Shown piece after piece: positions 27,801-37,012 of a stretch of 64,000 bases of DNA; position 1 is the first letter of the stretch; each line of letters begins with the position of its first letter. A program made the translations under genes and the position numbers. Origin of the DNA: Ruminococcus flavefaciens (GTDB lineage Bacteria > Bacillota > Clostridia > Oscillospirales > Ruminococcaceae); the NCBI GenBank assembly GCA_023662725.1, contig JAMPIL010000003.1:47615-111614 (forward strand). The letters run 5' to 3'. The notes under the pieces are model-generated. The model was given only the letters and a program-made list of their open reading frames with translations. It did no database searches and was not told the origin of the DNA.

Positions 27801-28788
27801 TACCCTGCCACTCGTTAGCGATATTTACAATAACATAATCTTTATTTGCATTGACAACGTCGATCATTTCTTTCCAGTAGTTTACCGCTTTTACAGTAAT
27901 ATTAGACGGATCATCGTCTCCTGTAAAATCATGTATCTCAAGAATACATACAAGACCTCTCGCCTTGCTCCAGTTAATGATGTTTTTTACCTCTTCCTTA
28001 GTTGTCTTAGTGTAGGTTGAACCTTCGCCAAGTACGATTCTTACGGTATTGGCTCCCAAATCAGCAACTGCGTTGATAGAAGTCTGAGTATGTTCGGTAT
28101 ACCAATCGTGGGGAAGATTTACGCCCTTCATAATAAATTCGTTATTTGCTCCATCATAAAGTTTGCCGTTTGCAACGTGCATAGAGCCTTCACGATCAAC
28201 AATAACAGGTACAGTTGTTGTAGTTGTAACAACCGGAGAAGGAGCAGTTGTTGTGGTTACTACAGAGCCGTCGTTTTCATTTGCATAAATAGAAAGCTCG
28301 GATATACCTTTAAGGTTAGGAGATTTTGCAGAAGAAGCAGTCTGGAATTTAGTAAAAGGAATATCGATTTCAGTCCAACCCTTTGTTCCGGAAAGATTCT
28401 GTTTGCATTCCCATTTAACTCCGTCGCCGTCCACAAAGCTTATTGTAGTAAGCTCTTTGTTTCCGTTTACATTGATAAGGAAATTTACTCCGGTGTAGCC
28501 GCTCCAGTCAGCTTTGCCAATATTTTTTGTAACTCCGGCATAACCTGAATCGCCGAGATCGTAATCATACTGAAGCGCCTTGCTGCCATCGGAAGAATTC
28601 GTCAGTGAAAGCTTAACCTCTCCGCCCGAATTATCGGCCTTATAAGCACCGGAAACATCTGAGGCGTTTCCATACGACTCAAAGTCATCGATTACTTTTT
28701 TTGCGTCGGCTGCGCCGGCAGGAAAAGCAGCAGCAATTGAACTTGCCGTCAGGATCGCAGAAGTGAACGCTGATAAAAACTTTTTCAT
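24853..28788 (-). CDS. Dockerin-bearing enzyme with two GH5 (GH5_8-like mannanase) modules
   Basis: A 1311 aa secreted modular enzyme: a signal peptide (1-27), a jelly-roll module resembling CBM11 (about 32-173), a Thr-rich linker (176-195), GH5 module 1 (about 203-500), two related carbohydrate-binding-like modules that share a DWTW motif (about 535-690 and 700-868), GH5 module 2 (about 903-1205), and a type I dockerin (about 1234-1303). Both GH5 modules keep acid/base and nucleophile: NEW Glu326 and IGEFG Glu422; NEW Glu1033 and IGEFG Glu1128. The segments HMYxxxG, GWLAWSW and GIQET match Bacillus beta-mannanases of subfamily GH5_8. The dockerin has two Ca-binding repeats (DSNCDGQVDMSD; NKGDGITNED), so it should dock on a scaffoldin. 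Mannan as substrate is inference. Confidence 0.92.
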   Translation of the reverse strand: MKKFLSAFTSAILTASSIAAAFPAGAADAKKVIDDFESYGNASDVSGAYKADNSGGEVKLSLTNSSDGSKALQYDYDLGDSGYAGVTKNIGKADWSGYTGVNFLINVNGNKELTTISFVDGDGVKWECKQNLSGTKGWTEIDIPFTKFQTASSAKSPNLKGISELSIYANENDGSVVTTTTAPSPVVTTTTTVPVIVDREGSMHVANGKLYDGANNEFIMKGVNLPHDWYTEHTQTSINAVADLGANTVRIVLGEGSTYTKTTKEEVKNIINWSKARGLVCILEIHDFTGDDDPSNITVKAVNYWKEMIDVVNANKDYVIVNIANEWQGTWNMGSLWADTYKTAVKSLRDAGLETAIMIDASGYGQETGPMESACKEVLEADKDKNIIFSYHMYSVVGENEDTIKEAIDGIKNQGVCLAIGEFGYWQNFKGVDERYLVDYCEDSQIGWLAWSWKGNGGYDIPLDMSNDWAGKDLTDWGAWVFCGTNGIQETAKLAYTLKGYDKEKTVQNVPDSVPDPDISMPGPIISDTEVPISAGELLNYEWVWGINGDPDDKCLITTTEELSNGGVRANVNLEEENYPTMITMNSDGYDLSKHSTMDFVIRNNNSVAVQANLVLKVGSDWTWVEPNKPNPYIDVPGGMTSQISFDISSADLKDVKMIALRLQPSSGAVTNPVDIVSMGFDLADGAYEDEIAEMNRPKSADYFTWAYPETSFTKTVNTSLKDGVITIEYDGITSNDGAGVQTETNPGSGKGVDFTKYNAIKATLTNKGDKDVHATLIIKNGKDWTWAENGGTLTAGTEEGEMIIPAGKSVDVYYSLNKPYWKSLASNWTYTGSLSNLDDVRAIAFKLYTDGTPASGTFEISNFEVLSSVSAISATSEMPEVKMAAQTVLAVSDNVKSSKASSGMYVDGKKLYTADGTEFIMRGMNIAHTWFKNDTVGAIKKSAEYGSNTTRIVLSDDTYAANGWQGYKDDIATVESLIQECKANGQVAIVEYHNGTGGDDTKYVDNALAYWLEMVDMLNKYTDCCILNILNEWQGNWNLPTYAPTYESAIKTLRNAGLKNVIMIDAPGWGQDANTMITNANTILNADPDKNVMFSIHMYAVAGADDATVKSHIDNALAQNICLCIGEFGCNHMMSGQMYDVAWQTIMDYCQEKSVGWLAWSWCGNGSSDYFLDLTTDQAGNTLTEWGKNVVYGKNGIQETSVKLGSAPITPSKSGTWYIDNISLYTSDSKYLAGDSNCDGQVDMSDAVLIMQSLSNPDKYGINGSDASHITEQGLINADCCNKGDGITNEDALAIQKYKLELVDSLPIAS

Positions 28789-28839
28789 TAATATAACCTC
28801 CGTTAATTATTTTTATAATTAGGTAATGAAGTCCGTTTG

Positions 28840-28872
28840 AACAAGAGAAGTTTTCCTAAGCATTCTCTTGTT
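28840..28872 (-). promoter_or_regulatory. Hairpin or operator at the mannanase transcript start
   Basis: AACAAGAGAA (28840-28849) and TTCTCTTGTT (28863-28872) form a perfect 10 bp inverted repeat with a 13 nt loop, within a few bases of the predicted transcription start. It could be a 5' mRNA-stabilising stem-loop or a repressor-binding site. The LacI-type gene nearby is one candidate regulator, but the spacing is wide for a LacI operator. Confidence 0.55.
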
Positions 28873-28883
28873 TGGTTTACTTA

Positions 28884-28912
28884 ATGATACCACAGATTAC
28901 TTAAAAAGTCAA
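28884..28912 (-). promoter_or_regulatory. Promoter of the mannanase gene
   Basis: TTGACT (28907-28912), 17 bp spacer ending TGTGG, TATCAT (28884-28889). The spacer is similar to that of the next upstream minus-strand promoter at 29154-29182. Confidence 0.78.
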
Positions 28913-29040
28913 GAAAAATTTAGCTAATTTTAAATTTTCCACATTTTTTCCAAAAAACAGTTTCAAATTTATACAAATTGAACATAAAGTAACGAGATGT
29001 TATATTTATGCTAATCATAAAGATAAACGCTTTTTAAAGC

Positions 29041-29147
29041 TAAAACCGCCTATGCTCCGGGAGGATGCGCATAGACGGTTTTAGTGGGATTATAATGTAT
29101 TATATTAAAGAGAGGATCATCAGGAAAGTAATATCGCTTTACCTGAT
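29041..29147 (-). ncRNA. Candidate small RNA or distal mannanase leader
   Basis: A near-consensus promoter fires into about 100 nt that encodes no credible ORF but has two hairpins. The first is ATCATCAGG/CCTGATGAT (29116-29150) at the predicted 5' end. The second is a 14 bp stem with one mismatch (29042-29055 with 29069-29082), followed by a weak U tract. The shape fits a small RNA ending at a terminator, or an attenuated leader reading towards the mannanase gene. The 517 bp interval 28789-29305 otherwise holds only promoters. Confidence 0.42.
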
Positions 29148-29153
29148 GATTAA

Positions 29154-29182
29154 ATTATACCACATTAAGCTTAAAATGTCAA
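29154..29182 (-). promoter_or_regulatory. Strong minus-strand promoter with no obvious gene
   Basis: TTGACA (29177-29182), 17 bp spacer ending TGTGG, TATAAT (29154-29159). Both boxes are perfect consensus. Confidence 0.75.
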
Positions 29183-29237
29183 GCAAATTTACTTAAAAAA
29201 TCATTTTTCAGCATTATGCACAAAGCAGAAAATAGAC

Positions 29238-29266
29238 TTGACGTCAAACTAACTATATGTTATAAT
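29238..29266 (+). promoter_or_regulatory. Promoter of the mmcQ-like/lacI operon
   Basis: TTGACG (29238-29243), 17 bp, perfect TATAAT (29261-29266). Confidence 0.78.
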
Positions 29267-29305
29267 TAATATAAACATATATAAAACTCGTGAAAGGATA
29301 TACAT

Positions 29306-29683
29306 ATGAATTGCGATGAACTCAGGGCTTACGTTAGTCATACATATAATGCCGAGGCAGAATTTCTCTGGTCAAAAACACCTAACAGCATGATTTTCAG
29401 ACATAGTGACAACCGTAAATGGTTTGCCGCTGTACTGGAAGTAGAAAAAACAAAACTTGGACTATCTGAAAGCGGAATTATATATGTCCTGAATGTGAAA
29501 TGCGGTCCGATTATGATAGGTTCTTTTATTCGTGACCCCGGCTTCTTTCCTGCATATCACATGAATAAGGAAAACTGGATTTCTATTGCGCTCGACGGCA
29601 GCGTAGATGATGAAAAAATCAAATCACTGCTTGATGTAAGCTATGAACTGACATTGAAAAAGCAGAAGAAAAAAAGCGTATAG
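29306..29683 (+). CDS. MmcQ/YjbR family protein
   Basis: A 125 aa protein of the MmcQ/YjbR family, seen from FRHSDNRKWFAAVLEV, NVKCGP, DPGFFPAYHMNKENWISI (in part) and the terminal DVSYELT. Members have a CyaY-like DNA-binding fold; cellular roles are not settled. GAAAGGA lies about 10 nt before the ATG. The LacI gene begins 10 bp after the stop, so they share a transcript. Confidence 0.88.
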   Translation: MNCDELRAYVSHTYNAEAEFLWSKTPNSMIFRHSDNRKWFAAVLEVEKTKLGLSESGIIYVLNVKCGPIMIGSFIRDPGFFPAYHMNKENWISIALDGSVDDEKIKSLLDVSYELTLKKQKKKSV

Positions 29684-29693
29684 GAGTTTAAAT

Positions 29694-30704
29694 ATGGCTA
29701 AAGCAGTCAGAATGGCGGATATTGCCGAAAAACTTAATGTAAGCGTAGTTACAGTTTCAAAGGCTTTAAGCGGAAAAGACGGCGTTGGAAACGAACTTCG
29801 TGAAGCAATTATTAAAACGGCCGATGAAATGGGTTATTCAACTAATAAAAAAATCGATTCATCCAATTCGGATTCTCTCCTTATCGGAATCCTGAATGCT
29901 CATCGTTATCTCGAAAAAGGTTCTTCCTTTTATTGGAGCTTATACGAAAAGCTTCTTAAGAGCTTTTCTTCTACAGGAGATTTAGGTGTTCTTGAGGTCA
30001 TAACCGAAGACGCTGAAAAAAATCTTATTGTTCCTAATCTTGTTAAAAGCAACCGTGTGGACGGTATTATCGCTATGGGACCTTTCAATGACGATTACCT
30101 TAAAATGCTTTCAGAACTCGAAGTTCCGGTCGTTCTCCTTGATTCTTATAAATCAAGACTCGGATTCGATTCAGTTATTTCTGACGGTTACTATGGTATG
30201 TATATTATGACCGATTATCTTATTCAGCAGGGACATCGTGATATCATGTTTGTCGGAACTATCGGCGAGACAAGCAGCATCACCGACAGATTTTTCGGCT
30301 ATTGCCGTGCACTTATCGACGCAGGTATTCCAATCAGAGACGATATGATAATTCCTGACAGAAACGAAGTTGGTAAAATTGAATTTGCTCTTCCGGACGA
30401 TATAACCAAACGTGCAACGGCTCTTGTCTGCAACTGCGACAATACTGCTTATGAAGCAATAAATATGCTTTCTGAGCGTAACATCAAAGTTCCGGACGAT
30501 ATTTCAGTTGTCGGCTTTGATAATTATATTCTTTCATGGATTTCACCGATAAAAATTACGACCTATGAAGTTAATCAAGACAGAATGGCTCGTGAAAGCG
30601 CCAAGCAGATACGCAATAAAATAAAAAATCCCAATATGCCGCATGATGTCCGCATGGTCAACGGCGATATTATTATCCGTGACAGCGTTAAGAAAATACA
30701 GTAA
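29694..30704 (+). CDS. LacI-family transcriptional regulator
   Basis: A 336 aa repressor-type protein: a LacI helix-turn-helix (VRMADIAEKLNVSVVTVSKA, about residues 5-24) followed by a periplasmic-binding-protein-like sensor domain (SVVGFDNYILSWISP near the end). Such proteins usually sense sugars and control polysaccharide or sugar genes. It is encoded divergently from the mannanase gene across a 517 bp promoter region, so control of that gene is a reasonable inference. The ligand is unknown. Confidence 0.93.
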   Translation: MAKAVRMADIAEKLNVSVVTVSKALSGKDGVGNELREAIIKTADEMGYSTNKKIDSSNSDSLLIGILNAHRYLEKGSSFYWSLYEKLLKSFSSTGDLGVLEVITEDAEKNLIVPNLVKSNRVDGIIAMGPFNDDYLKMLSELEVPVVLLDSYKSRLGFDSVISDGYYGMYIMTDYLIQQGHRDIMFVGTIGETSSITDRFFGYCRALIDAGIPIRDDMIIPDRNEVGKIEFALPDDITKRATALVCNCDNTAYEAINMLSERNIKVPDDISVVGFDNYILSWISPIKITTYEVNQDRMARESAKQIRNKIKNPNMPHDVRMVNGDIIIRDSVKKIQ

Positions 30705-30714
30705 CTCATTTTAA

Positions 30715-30759
30715 AAAATCCGCAGCAGAATTTAAAAATTATTCTGCTGTGGATTTTTT
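30715..30759. terminator. Terminator between lacI and copA
   Basis: A stem of about 16 bp (AAATCCGCAGCAGAAT and complement, with a G-T pair) followed by TTTTTT on the plus strand. On the minus strand A/T runs flank the same stem, so it can serve the convergent copA gene too. Confidence 0.88.
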
Positions 30760-30763
30760 CGCA

Positions 30764-33289
30764 TTATTTTATTCCATGAAATTTGTATCCTGCACTTTCA
30801 ACAGCTTTTTTGATTTTTTTGCTGTCAATCTGTGAAGAAAGCTTTAATTCAGCTGTTCCCTTTTCGTGTGAAGCTATCACCTCTTCCACTCCTTCAAGTT
30901 CTTCAAGCGCATTCTTGATCCTTCCCTCGCAGTGAGCGCACATCATTCCCTTGATCTTAACAGTCTGAACCGAACATTCAGATTCCTCTTCGGCACTTTC
31001 CGAAATAACAGGCTTAATTTTCTTGTCTCTGCCTGAATCATGAATCTTAAAGAAATTAAGACGAAGAGCATTCGTCACAACGCAGAAACTCGAAAGACTC
31101 ATTGCAGCCGCTCCAAACATCGGATTAAGCTGCCAGCCGAATAAATGAATGTATACTCCAGCCGCAAGCGGAATTCCGATAACATTATAAATAAATGCCC
31201 AGAAAAGATTTTCACGGATATTTTTCAACGTTTTTCGGCTGAGTCTTATAGCCGCCGGAACATCGCTGAGCGTACTTTTCATAAGAACAACATCGGCAGC
31301 ATCGACAGCGATATCTGCTCCTGCACCAATGGCAATTCCGGTATCTGCGCCGGTAAGAGCCGGAGCATCGTTTATTCCGTCTCCAACCATTGCTGTTCTT
31401 CCCTTTTTCTTCAATTTACGGATTACGCTTTCCTTGCCGTCAGGCAAAACTCCTGCAATAACCTCATCCACTCCCGCTTGTCTGCCGATAGCTTTTGCAG
31501 TTCGTTCATTGTCACCTGTGAGCATTACAACACGGATTCCCATATTCTGAAGCTCACGAATCGCTTCAGGACTGTCGCTTCTTATAACATCCGCAACAGC
31601 TATAATTCCTGCTGCTTTACCGTTTTCCGCAAAAAACAGCGGCGTTTTCCCCTCTTCCGAAAGCTCTTCCGATTTAAATTTAAGACTGTCGCTTACTTCT
31701 GCCTGCGAGCTGATGAAGCTGTAATTTCCTCCGGCAAGTTTTGAATCGCCCATTTTTCCGGTAAGACCGTTTCCCGCAACAGTTCTGAAATCAGAAACTT
31801 CCTCCGGCTCGATTTGTTCCTCATCACTTCGTATGAGAATCGCTTTGGCAAGAGGATGCTCACTCTTTCTTTCAAGAGCGTTGGCAAGCTTTAAAAGTGA
31901 ACGTTCATCGTATCCGTCCGCCGGAATGATATCGGTAACTCTCGGTTCGCCTGATGTTATAGTTCCTGTTTTGTCAAGAGCCACTATCTGAACCTTTCCT
32001 GTTTCCTCAAGAGAAACTGCGGTTTTAAAAAGAATACCGTTTTTCGCACCCATTCCGCTTCCAACCATTATTGCGACAGGTGTTGCAAGTCCAAGAGCGC
32101 ACGGACAGCTTATTACAAGAACTGAAACTGCTCTTGCAAGTGAAAAACCGATACTTTGTCCGACTATCAGCCATACTCCGAGAGTAACAAGCGCAACGGC
32201 TATGACTACCGGTACAAATATACCCGAAACCTTATCTGCAAGCTTAGCGATCGGAGCTTTTGTAGCCGAAGCGTCACTAACCATTTTTATTATCTGCGAA
32301 AGAGTTGTATCTTCTCCGACTCTTGACGCCTCACAGCGGATATATCCCGACATATTTATGGTTGCCGAAGCTACCGTATCTCCGGCAGTTTTGTCAACAG
32401 GAATACTTTCTCCCGTGAGAGCAGACTCGTCTACAGCGCATTCTCCCTCGATAACAACGCCGTCAACAGGAATGCTTCCGCCTGAACGAACCACAAAGAT
32501 ATCTCCCTTTTTCACCTGTTCTATCGGAACGGTGATCTCTGCCCCATCTTTCAACAGAACGGCAGTTTTCGGAGCAAGCTTCATCAATCCTTTAAGGGCA
32601 TTTGTCGTTTTGCCTTTTGAATAGGCTTCAAGCATTTTTCCGACAGTTATCAAAGTCAGTATCATTGCCGCCGATTCAAAGTAAAACTCATGCATATAAT
32701 TCATAACAGCTCCGGAATCGCCTTTCATCTGAGCATCGGTCATTGCAAAAAGCGACCACACGCTGTAAACGAACGAAGCCATAGAACCGAGCGCAACAAG
32801 AGTATCCATATTCGGCGAGCGTCTTATAAGTCCCTTGAAACCGTTAATGAAGAATTTCTGATTTATTATCATGATTATTGCTGAAAGAATAAGCTGAGTG
32901 AGACCTATCATCACATGATTTCCTGCCATAAAACCAGGCAGAGGGAAATCCCACATGGTATGTCCCATTGAAATATACATCAGCAGAATAAGGAAAACAA
33001 CCGAAGATACCAGTCTTTTTTTCATTGATGATATTTCGGGATCTGTTACAGAATCCTCTGTATCTTCAATAAAATCAGAAGAAGCCGTGCCTCCCTTGAC
33101 AGAAGCTCCGTAACCCGCATTTTTTACGGCATTGATTATTACAGAATCAGATACATTTCCCTCAACACCCATAGAATTGGTAAGAAGATTTACAGAACAT
33201 GATTTAACTCCGTCCACAGCGGAAACTGCTTTTTCTACACGGGAACTGCAAGCTGCACAGCTCATTCCTGTTATGTCATATTGCTTCAT
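30764..33289 (-). CDS. copA: Copper-transporting P1B-type ATPase CopA
   Basis: An 841 aa copper efflux ATPase. An N-terminal heavy-metal-associated domain with GMSCAAC (Cys11, Cys14), membrane segments, the metal-site CPC (about residues 395-397) and the phosphorylation motif DKTGT (Asp439) are present. A second metal-binding domain with GMMCAHC is fused at the C-terminus (about residue 775 onward), an arrangement less usual than tandem N-terminal domains. The start is the ATG at 33289, because AGGAG (33298-33302) lies 8 nt upstream; the in-frame GTG at 33298 overlaps the ribosome binding site. Confidence 0.94.
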   Translation of the reverse strand: MKQYDITGMSCAACSSRVEKAVSAVDGVKSCSVNLLTNSMGVEGNVSDSVIINAVKNAGYGASVKGGTASSDFIEDTEDSVTDPEISSMKKRLVSSVVFLILLMYISMGHTMWDFPLPGFMAGNHVMIGLTQLILSAIIMIINQKFFINGFKGLIRRSPNMDTLVALGSMASFVYSVWSLFAMTDAQMKGDSGAVMNYMHEFYFESAAMILTLITVGKMLEAYSKGKTTNALKGLMKLAPKTAVLLKDGAEITVPIEQVKKGDIFVVRSGGSIPVDGVVIEGECAVDESALTGESIPVDKTAGDTVASATINMSGYIRCEASRVGEDTTLSQIIKMVSDASATKAPIAKLADKVSGIFVPVVIAVALVTLGVWLIVGQSIGFSLARAVSVLVISCPCALGLATPVAIMVGSGMGAKNGILFKTAVSLEETGKVQIVALDKTGTITSGEPRVTDIIPADGYDERSLLKLANALERKSEHPLAKAILIRSDEEQIEPEEVSDFRTVAGNGLTGKMGDSKLAGGNYSFISSQAEVSDSLKFKSEELSEEGKTPLFFAENGKAAGIIAVADVIRSDSPEAIRELQNMGIRVVMLTGDNERTAKAIGRQAGVDEVIAGVLPDGKESVIRKLKKKGRTAMVGDGINDAPALTGADTGIAIGAGADIAVDAADVVLMKSTLSDVPAAIRLSRKTLKNIRENLFWAFIYNVIGIPLAAGVYIHLFGWQLNPMFGAAAMSLSSFCVVTNALRLNFFKIHDSGRDKKIKPVISESAEEESECSVQTVKIKGMMCAHCEGRIKNALEELEGVEEVIASHEKGTAELKLSSQIDSKKIKKAVESAGYKFHGIK

Positions 33290-33333
33290 AAACATCACTC
33301 CTAATTTTATGTAAAGTTTTATAAAACAATATA

Positions 33334-33362
33334 ATTATAACACATTGATATTTTTCTGTCAA
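33334..33362 (-). promoter_or_regulatory. Promoter of copA
   Basis: Perfect TTGACA (33357-33362), 17 bp spacer ending TGTG plus T, perfect TATAAT (33334-33339). The 12 bp palindrome GTTTTATAAAAC just downstream (33316-33327) could be a regulator site; it is not a standard CopY box. Confidence 0.8.
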
Positions 33363-33369
33363 TTTTTTG

Positions 33370-33726
33370 TTAATCACGGTTAACAAACTGCTCCCAATCG
33401 GATTCTTTAAATCCGGTTATAACCTTACCGTCTTTCAGCAGAATAGGTCTTTTAACCAGCATTCCGTCCGTCGAAAGAAGCTTGAGCTGCTCCTCTTCGC
33501 CCATTTCTGAAAGCTTGTCTTTAAGATTCATCGAACGGTAGATAAGTCCGCTTGTATTGAAAAATTTCTTCAGCGGAATACCGCTCTTTTCGTACCAGCC
33601 TTTAAGCTCTTCATAAGACGGATTGTTCTCTTTAATATCACGCAAGGTGTACTCTATCTCGTTTTTATCAAGCCAAGCCTGCGCCTTTTTACAGGTTGTA
33701 CATTTTGGATAACAAATAAATTCCAT
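33370..33726 (-). CDS. ArsC/Spx-family thioredoxin-fold protein
   Basis: A 118 aa protein of the ArsC/Spx/MgsR family: YPKCTTCKKAQAWLD carries a CxxC, followed by FNTSGLIYRS and KRPILL. The arginine triad of true arsenate reductases is not obvious, so a Spx/YusI-like redox protein is as likely. AGGAG lies 9-10 nt before the ATG. The stop is just upstream of the copA promoter. Its own promoter was not found; the gene follows the inverted-repeat element. Confidence 0.88.
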   Translation of the reverse strand: MEFICYPKCTTCKKAQAWLDKNEIEYTLRDIKENNPSYEELKGWYEKSGIPLKKFFNTSGLIYRSMNLKDKLSEMGEEEQLKLLSTDGMLVKRPILLKDGKVITGFKESDWEQFVNRD

Positions 33727-33747
33727 AATAATAATCTCCTTTTATTT

Positions 33748-35919
<2,172 letters not shown>

Positions 35920-35930
35920 CTATAAGTAAT

Positions 35931-35941
35931 ATTATACCACA
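35931..35941 (-). promoter_or_regulatory. Extended -10 promoter of ligA
   Basis: TATAAT (35931-35936) preceded by TGTGG; no good -35 box at the usual distance. Confidence 0.5.
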
Positions 35942-35991
35942 TTTTGTATGCATAATGCTATATTTTCATGAAAACTTTTTCATTTTTTTGC

Positions 35992-36020
35992 TTGCAAAAG
36001 TTTCACAAAAATGATATAAT
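35992..36020 (+). promoter_or_regulatory. Promoter of the moxR operon
   Basis: TTGCAA (35992-35997), 17 bp, perfect TATAAT (36015-36020). Confidence 0.75.
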
Positions 36021-36054
36021 AATTATATTCAAATTCACTAATGGGAGATAATAA

Positions 36055-37008
36055 ATGAATAACTATACAAATCAGATAAATTCGATCGTAAACGAGGTCA
36101 AAAAAGCGGTAGTCGGAAAAGATTCTATCATTATTAAAGTCCTTCTTGCTATTCTCTGCAAGGGGCATATTCTTATAGAAGATATTCCGGGAGTAGGAAA
36201 AACTACTCTTGCGCTCGCTTTTTCAAAGGCTTTGTCTCTTGAACATAACCGAATGCAATTTACTCCGGACGTTCTTCCATCAGACGTTACCGGCTTTAAC
36301 ATATACAATAAATCAACAGGCTGCTTTGAATTCCGCAAAGGAGCTGCTTTCTGCAATCTTTTTCTTGCGGACGAAATAAACCGTACATCAAGCAAAACCC
36401 AGTCGGCGCTGCTTGAACTTATGGAAGAAAAAAGAATTACTGTTGACGGTAAAACATATAAACTCCCAGCGCCGTATACGGTTATTGCAACTCAGAATCC
36501 TATCGGTTCTGCCGGAACGCACAGTCTGCCCGATTCTCAGCTCGACCGTTTTATGATAAAACTGAGTATGGGATATCCTGATTTTGGAAGCGAAGTAAAT
36601 ATCCTTAAATCAAAATACAATTCAAATCCTCTTGGTCTGGTAAATACCGTTGCAGACGCTTCAATGATTATTCAGCTTCAGGAATATATCTCGAATATTT
36701 ATGTTGACGACAGGATTTACGAATATATCGTTGCACTTTCATCTGCAACACGAAATCATCCTATGATCAAACTTGGGGTAAGTCCAAGAGGAACTCTCGC
36801 TCTTATGCAGATATCAAAGGGCATTGCTGTAGCTATGGGGCGTGATTACGTCATCCCCGATGATATCGCTTTTATCTGCGGCGATGTTTTTGAACACCGT
36901 ATAATGCTTAATTCCAAAGCCAAACTTTCAGATGTAACTGCATCCAACGTCATTTCCGACATAATCAAATCAGTTCCTGTTCCGGGAATTGCATCATCCG
37001 GAAGGTAA
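36055..37008 (+). CDS. MoxR-family AAA+ ATPase
   Basis: A 317 aa AAA+ ATPase. Walker A GVGKTT (about residues 45-50), Walker B LADEINRT, sensor-1 ATQNPIGSAGTHSLP and SQLDRF are intact. MoxR proteins act as chaperones in the maturation of surface or metal-dependent complexes and are often encoded with a DUF58 and a transglutaminase-like protein, as here. GGGAG lies 7-8 nt before the ATG. The DUF58 gene follows after 4 bp. Confidence 0.93.
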   Translation: MNNYTNQINSIVNEVKKAVVGKDSIIIKVLLAILCKGHILIEDIPGVGKTTLALAFSKALSLEHNRMQFTPDVLPSDVTGFNIYNKSTGCFEFRKGAAFCNLFLADEINRTSSKTQSALLELMEEKRITVDGKTYKLPAPYTVIATQNPIGSAGTHSLPDSQLDRFMIKLSMGYPDFGSEVNILKSKYNSNPLGLVNTVADASMIIQLQEYISNIYVDDRIYEYIVALSSATRNHPMIKLGVSPRGTLALMQISKGIAVAMGRDYVIPDDIAFICGDVFEHRIMLNSKAKLSDVTASNVISDIIKSVPVPGIASSGR

Positions 37009-37012
37009 AGCT

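Noticed and set aside
25390-28548. Several plus-strand ORFs opposite the mannanase gene
   Set aside because: All are antisense to conserved GH5 and binding modules, with Cys- and Ile-rich nonsense composition.
33289-33298. GTG at 33298 and ATG at 33295 as copA starts
   Set aside because: They overlap or sit too close to the AGGAG site; ATG 33289 is spaced correctly.
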